Assembly: GCA_003554945.1 (NCBI GenBank)
Contig: PWHN01000031.1
Span: forward strand, 1 to 7,420
Length of the DNA: 7,420 nucleotides
Reading direction: 5' to 3'
Source: a bacterium
GTDB taxonomy: Bacteria; T1Sed10-126
The position numbers were made by a program, and so were the translations under genes. The notes below the pieces were generated by a model. It saw only the letters and a program-made list of their open reading frames with translations. It ran no database searches and was not told the origin of the DNA. Below, in pieces: positions 1 to 4,998 of the stretch (the first letter of the stretch is position 1; every line of letters starts with the position of its first letter).

Positions 1-408
1 CAGCCAGGCGAAGTGAAGGTTTTGCTTCTTTTCATATTTTGAACTTAACTGTCTACGAACACGGGTCATGCTCGGATCACCAGCTTCTAACATTTCCTCG
101 AGCTCCACCTGCTCTTTTTGCAAATCAGCACGCAAACCCGCCGCTTTCTTTTCCCACTCTCGCTGGATTTTTCTCAGTTTCTCAACCTGGTCGTCGGCGA
201 TACTTAACTCTTCCTCAAGTTTCTCCTTGAACCACGGCTGCCTGTCTCGCCCTTGCTTGCGCCTCGCTTCCTCGTCAAAACCGCGCCTGGCAAAATGCTC
301 GGCGGTCCCACCCCGGCTCCCCTCGGCCAAAGCCGGACTAATACTCGCCAGACCAAAGAAGCCCGCTACTGCTGACAGGATCACAGCTATCAAAATAAAT
401 TTTCTCAT
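1..408 (-). CDS. Spy/CpxP-like periplasmic protein, C-terminus cut by window edge
   Basis: The reading frame is open from an ATG at 408 to the left window edge, giving 136 visible residues with no stop, so the C-terminus is missing. The start is supported by a strong AGGAGGT ribosome binding site at 416-422, 7 nt upstream. Residues 1-28 form a classical signal peptide: MRK, a hydrophobic core, then an ALA cleavage motif before EG. The mature part is a charged, helix-rich protein. Around residues 63-136 it has a pattern typical of the Spy/CpxP/ZraP (LTXXQ) fold: a 'LSIADDQVEKLRKIQ' helix followed by long amphipathic helices rich in Glu, Lys and Arg. Family members are periplasmic chaperones or metal/envelope-stress sensors, so this protein is probably exported to the periplasm. 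The assignment rests on pattern rather than a diagnostic motif. A generic secreted coiled-coil protein is the alternative. It looks unrelated to biotin synthesis. Confidence 0.7.
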   Translation of the reverse strand, partial: MRKFILIAVILSAVAGFFGLASISPALAEGSRGGTAEHFARRGFDEEARRKQGRDRQPWFKEKLEEELSIADDQVEKLRKIQREWEKKAAGLRADLQKEQVELEEMLEAGDPSMTRVRRQLSSKYEKKQNLHFAWL

Positions 409-589
409 CACAATTACCTCCTAAAAAATAATTACTAACACTTTTATCATTTTCTGCTACTAACAAACGCCTAACATTCCAAAACCCCCGATTTTTTCTG
501 TTGAAATCCTTTTTACTATCTTAGAGAGCTATTGATTAGTGCTACCGTTTTAATATCTATAAAATTTACTTAGAGGCTCTCCTAAAAGT

Positions 590-627
590 CCCCTCTCCCC
601 TGGAGGGAGAGGGTTAGGGTGAGGGGG
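590..627. repeat. GC-rich palindromic intergenic repeat (REP-like), possible terminator
   Basis: A perfect 9-bp inverted repeat, CCCTCTCCC at 591-599 and GGGAGAGGG at 605-613, encloses a 5-nt loop. It is followed by the tail TTAGGGTGAGGGGG. From memory, this sequence style (CCCTCTCCC, short loop, GGGAGAGGG, TTAGGGTGAGGG) occurs as a dispersed intergenic repeat in many proteobacterial genomes. It lies 45-80 bp beyond the stop of the 95-residue ORF, where its hairpin could end the bioA transcript. On the minus strand the hairpin is followed only by a short T4 run (GACTTTTAGG), so it is a weak candidate for intrinsic termination. Confidence 0.6.
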
Positions 628-671
628 AAAGCTTTTTGAACAGGATTTGAATAGAACCAATTCCTTCTGTC

Positions 672-959
672 CTACTCTTTAAAATCACTGATAAACTGGC
701 GCAGCTCTTTTGTCGATTCCTCACCCAGTTCGTGTTCCTGATTATGGCCGGTATGTTCGACAAGAGTAAAAAATTCGTTGCGGAAATCACGCCAGCTTTT
801 TTCTTCTTTTTCCGCCAGATTCTGTAGATTTTCAAGATCCTGGTCAGCTATAAATATAATTGTCGGGTCCGCCTCACCGTCAAAGCAGAGCTTTAGAAAT
901 TTTCCATCACCTTCAGGGATTAGTTCGAACTTGTCAGTTTTATTACTTTTCTCGGACAT
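672..959 (-). CDS. 95-residue acidic protein of unknown function, coupled to bioA
   Basis: I do not recognise this protein. The ATG at 959 lies 2 nt after the bioA stop codon (964-962). An AGGAG at 970-974 inside the bioA 3' end sits 10 nt upstream, so translation is probably coupled to bioA. The protein is soluble and acidic, with no signal peptide, membrane segment or cysteine pair; its one Cys is in 'KLCFDGE'. The N-terminal half looks like a small beta-rich part (FELIPEGDGKFLKL, then PTIIFIADQD). The C-terminal half is helical and very charged (from EKEEKSW to the end). Codon-length structure, ribosome binding site and tight spacing support a real gene. A role in biotin metabolism is possible from position only, and a neutral passenger gene is equally possible. 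Confidence 0.75.
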   Translation of the reverse strand: MSEKSNKTDKFELIPEGDGKFLKLCFDGEADPTIIFIADQDLENLQNLAEKEEKSWRDFRNEFFTLVEHTGHNQEHELGEESTKELRQFISDFKE

Positions 960-961
960 AA

Positions 962-2281
962 CTATCCATCTCCTACCTTTTCAATCACAGATTTAAACTC
1001 TTCTATCAAATCAACCAACTGCTCTTCTTCGATAACCAGCGGTGGCATCAGATAAACAACCGGTCCCAGGGGTCGGACAAGCACACCGCGGCGCAGAAGC
1101 TCATGTTTGACACGCTTCGCTCGGTGTACAGCCTCATCGCGGTCAGCCCCATCAAGCTGAACCGTCCCCAGCAGACCGAGACTACGGGCTGTTTTAACAC
1201 TGGAAACGTCTTCCATCTGCTCAAATTGCTCGGCAACCAATTCCGCCAGAGATTGGACGTGAACAAGTAAATCATTTTCATCATAATAATCCAACGTGGC
1301 CAGTGCTGCCGCGGAAGCCAGGGGGTTCCCGGCAAAAGTGTGACCGTGAAAGAATGTTCGCTCCGGCGGTGGACTTTTGAACGAATCATAAATATTTTCG
1401 TCAACCAGGGTAGTGCTCAAAGGTAGATAACCGGCCGTAAGCCCCTTGCCCAGACAGATTATGTCCGGCCGAATGTCTGCCTGCTCGTAAGCCCACATTT
1501 TTCCGGTCCGACCCATCCCCATCGCAATCTCATCATCGATAAGTAAAATCCCCTTTTCCCGGCATTGCAACGCCAGGCGTCGTAAAAAACGAGCCGGATA
1601 AATATTCATCCCCATGGCTGCCTGGCAGAGTGGTTCAATTACAACGGCCGCCAATTCCTCCCCCTCCTGGGACAGCAGTGCAGATACGTCATCGTAACAT
1701 TTCAACGAACAGCTCACTTCAGCTTCCTCACAAGACAGACAGTCCGGCGACGGCAGAGAGGGCTGGTCGGGCAGCACAGCTTTGAAAGGCTTATGAAATC
1801 CTTCCAGGTAACCGACCGACACCGCCCCCAGTGTATCACCGTGGTAATCCCCTTTTAGATAAGCTATCTTTCGGCGCTTGTTATCACCGCGGTTATGCCA
1901 GTGCTGAAGCGCAATTTTTAGTGCCGCTTCTACTGCGGAGGCGCCGTCAGAAGCAAAAAATGCCCGGCGGTTACCGCCGTTTTTTTCTACCAGACGCTGT
2001 GCCAACTCAATCGCCCGCGGATTCGACTGGTTTCCTAAAATAGAGTGCTGGAGCTCGTCCGCCTGGTTTTTAATCGCCTCCACCACCTGCTTCTGTCCGT
2101 GGCCGAGGTTACAGGCCCACCAGGAGGAGATGGCGTCAACGTATTGCTTGCCCTCGACGTCGTAAAGATGAATTCCTTCGCCGGCTTCAATTACGGGAAA
2201 ATCTTCGGACATCAGCTCCCGGTAGTCGGTATAAGGATGCCAGACCGTCTCCCGATCTAGGCGACGATACTCACTCTTCAT
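962..2281 (-). CDS. bioA: Adenosylmethionine-8-amino-7-oxononanoate aminotransferase (DAPA synthase)
   Basis: This PLP-dependent class III aminotransferase converts KAPA to 7,8-diaminopelargonate, normally with S-adenosylmethionine as amino donor, in the cytoplasm. Its 439 residues are close to the usual 420-450. Visible hallmarks are: WHPYT at 14-18, carrying the substrate-site Tyr; SSWW at 52-55; GDYHGDTLGA around 144-153; the PLP-ring Asp in IDDEIAMGMGRTG at about 248-260; the Schiff-base Lys279 in LGKGLTAGYLPLS; HGHTFAGNPLA at 312-322; and VRPLGPVVYLMPP at 402-414. Residues 181-195 carry four cysteines (C181, C184, C191, C195), an insertion absent from the E. coli enzyme. The ATG at 2281 has GAGGAG at 2289-2294, 7 nt upstream. 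The gene is separated from bioD by a 424-bp structured gap, so it may have its own promoter. It is followed within 2 nt by a small ORF. Confidence 0.97.
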   Translation of the reverse strand: MKSEYRRLDRETVWHPYTDYRELMSEDFPVIEAGEGIHLYDVEGKQYVDAISSWWACNLGHGQKQVVEAIKNQADELQHSILGNQSNPRAIELAQRLVEKNGGNRRAFFASDGASAVEAALKIALQHWHNRGDNKRRKIAYLKGDYHGDTLGAVSVGYLEGFHKPFKAVLPDQPSLPSPDCLSCEEAEVSCSLKCYDDVSALLSQEGEELAAVVIEPLCQAAMGMNIYPARFLRRLALQCREKGILLIDDEIAMGMGRTGKMWAYEQADIRPDIICLGKGLTAGYLPLSTTLVDENIYDSFKSPPPERTFFHGHTFAGNPLASAAALATLDYYDENDLLVHVQSLAELVAEQFEQMEDVSSVKTARSLGLLGTVQLDGADRDEAVHRAKRVKHELLRRGVLVRPLGPVVYLMPPLVIEEEQLVDLIEEFKSVIEKVGDG

Positions 2282-2366
2282 TTTTTATCTCCTCATTTAA
2301 TAAATTACTAAAGTTTTGCGTTTTGTAAGCAAGATAGTTCATATCTTTCACCATACGTTTATTTTT

Positions 2367-2392
2367 GGTCAAGTAAGGATTGGTCCCTACTT
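2367..2392 (-). promoter_or_regulatory. Inverted repeat overlapping a TTGACC -35-like box upstream of bioA
   Basis: AAGTAAGGA (2371-2379) and TCCCTACTT (2384-2392) form a 9-bp inverted repeat around a TTGG centre, with one mismatch that becomes a G-U pair on the minus-strand transcript. Its downstream arm overlaps a minus-strand TTGACC (2372-2367), a 5/6 match to a sigma-70 -35 box, about 85 bp before the bioA ATG. The -10 region at the right spacing is poor (GAAAGA/AAAGAT). A repressor operator over a bioA promoter would fit this layout, but the promoter call is weak. The repeat does not match the BirA or BioR operators I know. Confidence 0.25.
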
Positions 2393-2409
2393 TGTAAAAA
2401 AACACGGTA

Positions 2410-2547
2410 GTTCTGAGGGCCGATGGGTTTCTGACGGATTTATAAAGACCTCAAACCCCAGGATGGGGTTGTTTTGAGGTCTTTATACCTCGGAAGTGGC
2501 CAAGAGGGCCACGAGAATGATGTCAGAAATATATCGGTCCTCAGAAC
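2410..2547. repeat. Large inverted-repeat element folding as a three-way junction; unrecognised
   Basis: Two 26-nt arms (2410-2435 and 2522-2547) pair at 22 of 26 positions as DNA, both carrying GTTCTGAGG and TTTCTGAC in inverted orientation. Inside are two hairpins. The first has a perfect 15-bp stem (2441-2455 with 2473-2487), continuing after a 4-nt bulge into CCCC/GGGG (2456-2459 with 2465-2468). The second is GTGGCC-AAGAG-GGCCAC at 2496-2512, extended by CTC/GAG across a GGAA bulge. Read as plus-strand RNA, three of the four outer-arm mismatches become G-U pairs (2419/2538, 2425/2532, 2427/2530); on the minus strand they are A-C mismatches. It holds no credible ORF. It could be a structured RNA, a non-autonomous mobile element, or a leader or attenuator for bioA. 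I do not recognise it as a known family. Confidence 0.75.
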
Positions 2548-2565
2548 GGGGAATCTGTAAAACTT

Positions 2566-2589
2566 TAATAAATTAGATACTATTTATTA
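2566..2589. repeat. AT-rich 8-bp inverted repeat (possible operator)
   Basis: TAATAAAT (2566-2573) and ATTTATTA (2582-2589) form a perfect 8-bp inverted repeat around an 8-nt centre. It lies in a very AT-rich stretch (about 2558-2612) upstream, in minus-strand terms, of the three-way-junction element. The geometry suits a dimeric regulator, but the local AT richness makes a chance match plausible. Confidence 0.35.
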
Positions 2590-2613
2590 TTTTTCTTAAG
2601 TTTTTGAACAACT

Positions 2614-2658
2614 TTACCTCCGAGGTAATGGCAGTATTTCCTCCCCTCAATGAGGTAA
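2614..2658. repeat. Three GAGGTAA motifs, two as a palindrome and one spaced copy
   Basis: TTACCTC (2614-2620) and GAGGTAA (2622-2628) form a 15-bp palindrome around one central base. A further GAGGTAA lies at 2652-2658, where GAGG is also the arm of a short CCTCA-A-TGAGG inverted repeat (2645-2655). The reuse of one 7-bp motif in a non-coding interval suggests a protein-binding site. I know of no regulator with this motif. Confidence 0.3.
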
Positions 2659-2681
2659 CTCCCCCGAAATAACCCCATTAC

Positions 2682-2711
2682 ATTTAACACAATTGCGCAA
2701 GGGTGTTAAAT
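2682..2711. repeat. 30-bp near-perfect palindrome spanning the bioD stop codon
   Basis: The arms are ATTTAACAC (2682-2690) and GTGTTAAAT (2703-2711). They enclose a second perfect palindrome, TTGCGCAA (2693-2700), with only two mismatched base pairs between (AA at 2691-2692 opposite GG at 2701-2702). The bioD TAA (2708-2706) lies in the right arm. There is no T-run after it on the minus strand, so it is not a standard intrinsic terminator for bioD. On the plus strand an alternative 8-bp pairing (AACACAAT 2686-2693 with ATTGTGTT 2712-2719) runs directly into TTTTCTT, a weak terminator-like pattern facing the other way. Confidence 0.5.
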
Positions 2712-3467
2712 ATTGTGTTTTTTCTTGTCCCAAATGGGCGAAAAAACAGCCGAGAGATCTCCTATATTATACTCTTCTCGATCATGTATCTTTTGATAGA
2801 GGTTCCCCTGGCTTTTTATCAATTTATCATAGTCCGGCAGGTAGCGACAGTAACCCGCTACCGGTCGGCCGCTAAGCTCTTCAACAATTTGCAGGTTGTC
2901 CGTCTCAATTTCCGACCAGTTCACTGGCCTCGGTTCGTTGAATACAATCGCTGCCACCTCCAGGCCAGCCACCTGCAATTGACGGACCGAAAGCAGCGTC
3001 TGATTTATAGTTCCCAGGTCTACTCGAGTAACTAATACAACCGGTAAATCTAATTCCACCATCAAATCAAGCATAAGATAGTCACAAGTGATTGGAACCA
3101 TGATTCCGCCCGCTCCTTCAAATATCAGTAGCGGGTATTCTTCCCGCAATTTTTGGCAGTCATTTAGCAGCGCGTCAACCTCAATTGGGCTGCCCGCCAG
3201 TTCAGCCGCCAGATGCGGCGAACAGGCTTTCCGGTAACGACGCGGAGCAAACTTTTCATGAGTGGCTGGATCTGAAGGCAGGTCGCTGGCCTGCAGAATT
3301 TCCGTCAAATCAGGCGCCATCAGACTACCGTCTTCCTCTTTACATCCCGTTTGAACCGGCTTTACGGGCCAGGCCTCCTGACCTTTTTGACGCAGCGCAG
3401 AAACCAGAAGTGCACTGACAAACGTCTTCCCGATGCCTGTATCAGTGCCAGTTACAAAAAAACTCAT
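2706..3467 (-). CDS. bioD: Dethiobiotin synthetase
   Basis: This enzyme carboxylates 7,8-diaminopelargonate with CO2 and ATP and closes the ureido ring to give dethiobiotin, in the cytoplasm. It has 253 residues, slightly longer than the roughly 225 of E. coli, with the extra length at the C-terminus. Seen in the sequence are: an N-terminal P-loop, GTDTGIGKT, at residues 7-15; the substrate-binding KPVQTG at 36-41; SPHLAAE at about 83-89; and EGAGGIMVP at 117-125, which contacts substrate and phosphate. The ATG at 3467 overlaps the bioC stop as ATGA, so the two are translationally coupled. A 30-bp palindrome covers its stop codon, and a 424-bp non-coding interval follows before bioA. No key residue appears to be missing. 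Confidence 0.97.
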   Translation of the reverse strand: MSFFVTGTDTGIGKTFVSALLVSALRQKGQEAWPVKPVQTGCKEEDGSLMAPDLTEILQASDLPSDPATHEKFAPRRYRKACSPHLAAELAGSPIEVDALLNDCQKLREEYPLLIFEGAGGIMVPITCDYLMLDLMVELDLPVVLVTRVDLGTINQTLLSVRQLQVAGLEVAAIVFNEPRPVNWSEIETDNLQIVEELSGRPVAGYCRYLPDYDKLIKSQGNLYQKIHDREEYNIGDLSAVFSPIWDKKKHNI

Positions 3468-4258
3468 CTGCCCTGCACCCGCTTAGTAACGTAGAAACCA
3501 ACTTCATAAGTTGCCCGGACTCCCCCGTTGTGTGAGTATTTTTTTTCGTAAAGTTCACGTAACCGGCGTAATTCACCGGGGGTTAAAGGGAAACGGGGGG
3601 CAGCTACCGTGCGACCGGTTACGCCGCGGCGCTTTAGTGAATTTAAAAAATCAGACGCCGAAGCGTAGTCAACGGTAATTTCAACCGTTTCCTCCTCTTC
3701 GACTTTCAGACCAGCCTCAGCAAGTGCTCGTCTTACCTGATCAAGCCGTGGGAGCGGACGGGTGGGTGTTTTGTCCGGCGCAACGCGAGAACGAATCTTT
3801 TGCAGCTCCCACAAAGTATTTGCGGTCATCAGATTAAAAATAAATTTCCCATCCATCTGAAGATGCGCGACCAGATTTGAAAAAACAGCGGTTAAGGGTT
3901 GTGCCCAGTGCAGGGAGGTACTGCTGACAATAAGGGGAAATTTTTTATTGAGTGAAAATTGACGGGCATCGGCGGCAAACCAGCGATAACTTCCAGCCGG
4001 CAGAGCTGTGGAGGCATGTTCAACCATAGCAGTCGAAAAATCAAAAGCGTAAATCTCTGCCGAATCATACAGTTCCCCCAGCCGGCGCGTTAATAACCCG
4101 GTGCCGCAACCAACTTCCAGCAGCCACGAAAAACCGCCGCAAGGCAGAAAACTTAGCAGCCTCTCGGCTGCCTCAGCCTGCGCTTTTGCCCCCTGTTCGT
4201 AGGTAGGCGCAGCGATAGAAAATTTTTGCCTCTCCGCCAGCAGATCTGGTTTATTCAT
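3464..4258 (-). CDS. bioC: Malonyl-ACP O-methyltransferase
   Basis: This is an S-adenosylmethionine-dependent methyltransferase that esterifies the free carboxyl of malonyl-ACP. The disguised primer can then be extended by fatty acid synthesis to pimeloyl-ACP methyl ester. Its 264 residues fit the family. The N-terminal FSIAAPTYEQGAKAQ (13-27) is the BioC-type entry motif. LLEVGCGTG (46-54) is SAM-binding motif I. The acidic residue of FDFS (72-75) is motif II. SSTSLHW (112-118) is the BioC post-motif that separates it from generic class I methyltransferases. The ATG at 4258 overlaps the preceding esterase stop as ATGA and is preceded by an AGGGGG at 4266-4271, 7 nt away. Its stop in turn overlaps the bioD start. 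Having a demethylating esterase as neighbour supports the assignment. Confidence 0.95.
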   Translation of the reverse strand: MNKPDLLAERQKFSIAAPTYEQGAKAQAEAAERLLSFLPCGGFSWLLEVGCGTGLLTRRLGELYDSAEIYAFDFSTAMVEHASTALPAGSYRWFAADARQFSLNKKFPLIVSSTSLHWAQPLTAVFSNLVAHLQMDGKFIFNLMTANTLWELQKIRSRVAPDKTPTRPLPRLDQVRRALAEAGLKVEEEETVEITVDYASASDFLNSLKRRGVTGRTVAAPRFPLTPGELRRLRELYEKKYSHNGGVRATYEVGFYVTKRVQGR

Positions 4259-4998
4259 TTGACTTCCCCCTCGCTCGCCCAGTCATCCAAAAGTTCAACA
4301 AATTGGTCCGACCGGGTCAGCGGAAAAGCATGACCGCCGGAGACGAAATTCAAAGCAGCATTGGACAGTTGTTCAACCAGATACTGGGCCGCGGCCGGGG
4401 GCACAATTCGATCTTTTTCAGCATGGACAACGGTTAAAAAACGATTAATTTTTGGCAGGTCTTCAATTAGATTTATGCGGTGCAAATATACAAGACCACG
4501 CAATAATTCGCCCTCCTCATCCCGCAGCATTTCACGGCTTATTTCTGCCACCTGCTCTGGCTTGTCCGGATGTGCCGCCAGCTTGTGAAAATCATTCAAT
4601 ACTTGCTCCGGCTGCTGTTTTAACTTAAGCGACATCGCACGCAGAAATTTTTCTTTTACACCGGCCAAAGACTGGGGATTTTGTTGAACAAAACGGGGCG
4701 TTGCCCCGATAAGTAGCACTTCAAATGGCGGGAGTTTTCCTGCCGCCAGGGCTTCCAGTAGGATAATTCCGCCCATCGACCAGGCAGCGACAAGATCTGG
4801 CTTTTCACGTCTTATAATTTCCGTCAGGTTACGCGCATAGGGAAAATAGCAGACTTCTTTAGAACCACTCTGGTCCTCAGCCTCAAGATCAACCTGGTCA
4901 ATTACGGTTAGATGATGTTCGGGCTGAAGTTGTTCTTTCAGATCAGAAAAAACTGACGCCGGATACCCCCAGCCGGAGAGGAAAAGTATTTTACTCAC
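4255..4998 (-). CDS. bioH: BioH-like pimeloyl-ACP methyl ester carboxylesterase
   Basis: This is an alpha/beta hydrolase of 247 residues, close to the 256 of E. coli BioH. It most likely removes the methyl group from pimeloyl-ACP methyl ester, ending the BioC-started cycle. The N-terminal LSGWG (7-11) supplies the oxyanion-hole Trp. The nucleophile elbow AWSMGG (72-77) carries Ser74. Asp196 in HAEKDRIVP and His223 in GGHAFPL complete the triad, in the order and spacing expected for BioH. IGATPRFVQ (97-105) resembles the BioH segment after the elbow. Translation starts at GTG 4998, immediately after the bioF TGA (5001-4999), implying coupling, and the stop overlaps the bioC ATG. Several unrelated or distant esterases (BioG, BioK, BioJ, BioV) do this job elsewhere; this one best fits BioH by its WSMGG elbow. 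Substrate is inferred from operon context. Confidence 0.85.
   Translation of the reverse strand: MSKILFLSGWGYPASVFSDLKEQLQPEHHLTVIDQVDLEAEDQSGSKEVCYFPYARNLTEIIRREKPDLVAAWSMGGIILLEALAAGKLPPFEVLLIGATPRFVQQNPQSLAGVKEKFLRAMSLKLKQQPEQVLNDFHKLAAHPDKPEQVAEISREMLRDEEGELLRGLVYLHRINLIEDLPKINRFLTVVHAEKDRIVPPAAAQYLVEQLSNAALNFVSGGHAFPLTRSDQFVELLDDWASEGEVK

Noticed and set aside
68-424. 118-residue plus-strand reading frame with many Ser codons
   Set aside because: It is a shadow of the signal-peptide-bearing minus-strand gene, which has a strong ribosome binding site and a coherent secreted-protein sequence.
470-476. GCCTAAC, matching the attC R'' consensus
   Set aside because: No matching GTTRRRY lies within 60-140 bp in a foldable arrangement, so it is a chance heptamer.
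409-589. Promoter for the Spy/CpxP-like gene
   Set aside because: The stretch is AT-rich, but I found no -35/-10 pair with acceptable spacing and no sigma-54 TGGCAC/TTGC signature.
2316-2372. BirA-like half site GCTTACAA (minus strand, about 2331-2322) near a TTGACC box
   Set aside because: No partner half lies at the required spacing upstream, and the -10 region paired with TTGACC is poor, so neither operator nor promoter is secure.
2410-2547. Integron attC site, because of the long imperfect inverted repeat with GTT/AAC ends
   Set aside because: attC sites begin RYYYAAC and end GTTRRRY. Here the order is reversed (GTTCTGAGG to CCTCAGAAC) and the core consensus does not fit; the arms are also too perfectly paired and no integrase or cassette is present.
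2703-3035. Plus-strand reading frame of 110 codons over the bioD 3' half
   Set aside because: It is antisense to clearly conserved BioD sequence, with no ribosome binding site and no protein-like pattern.
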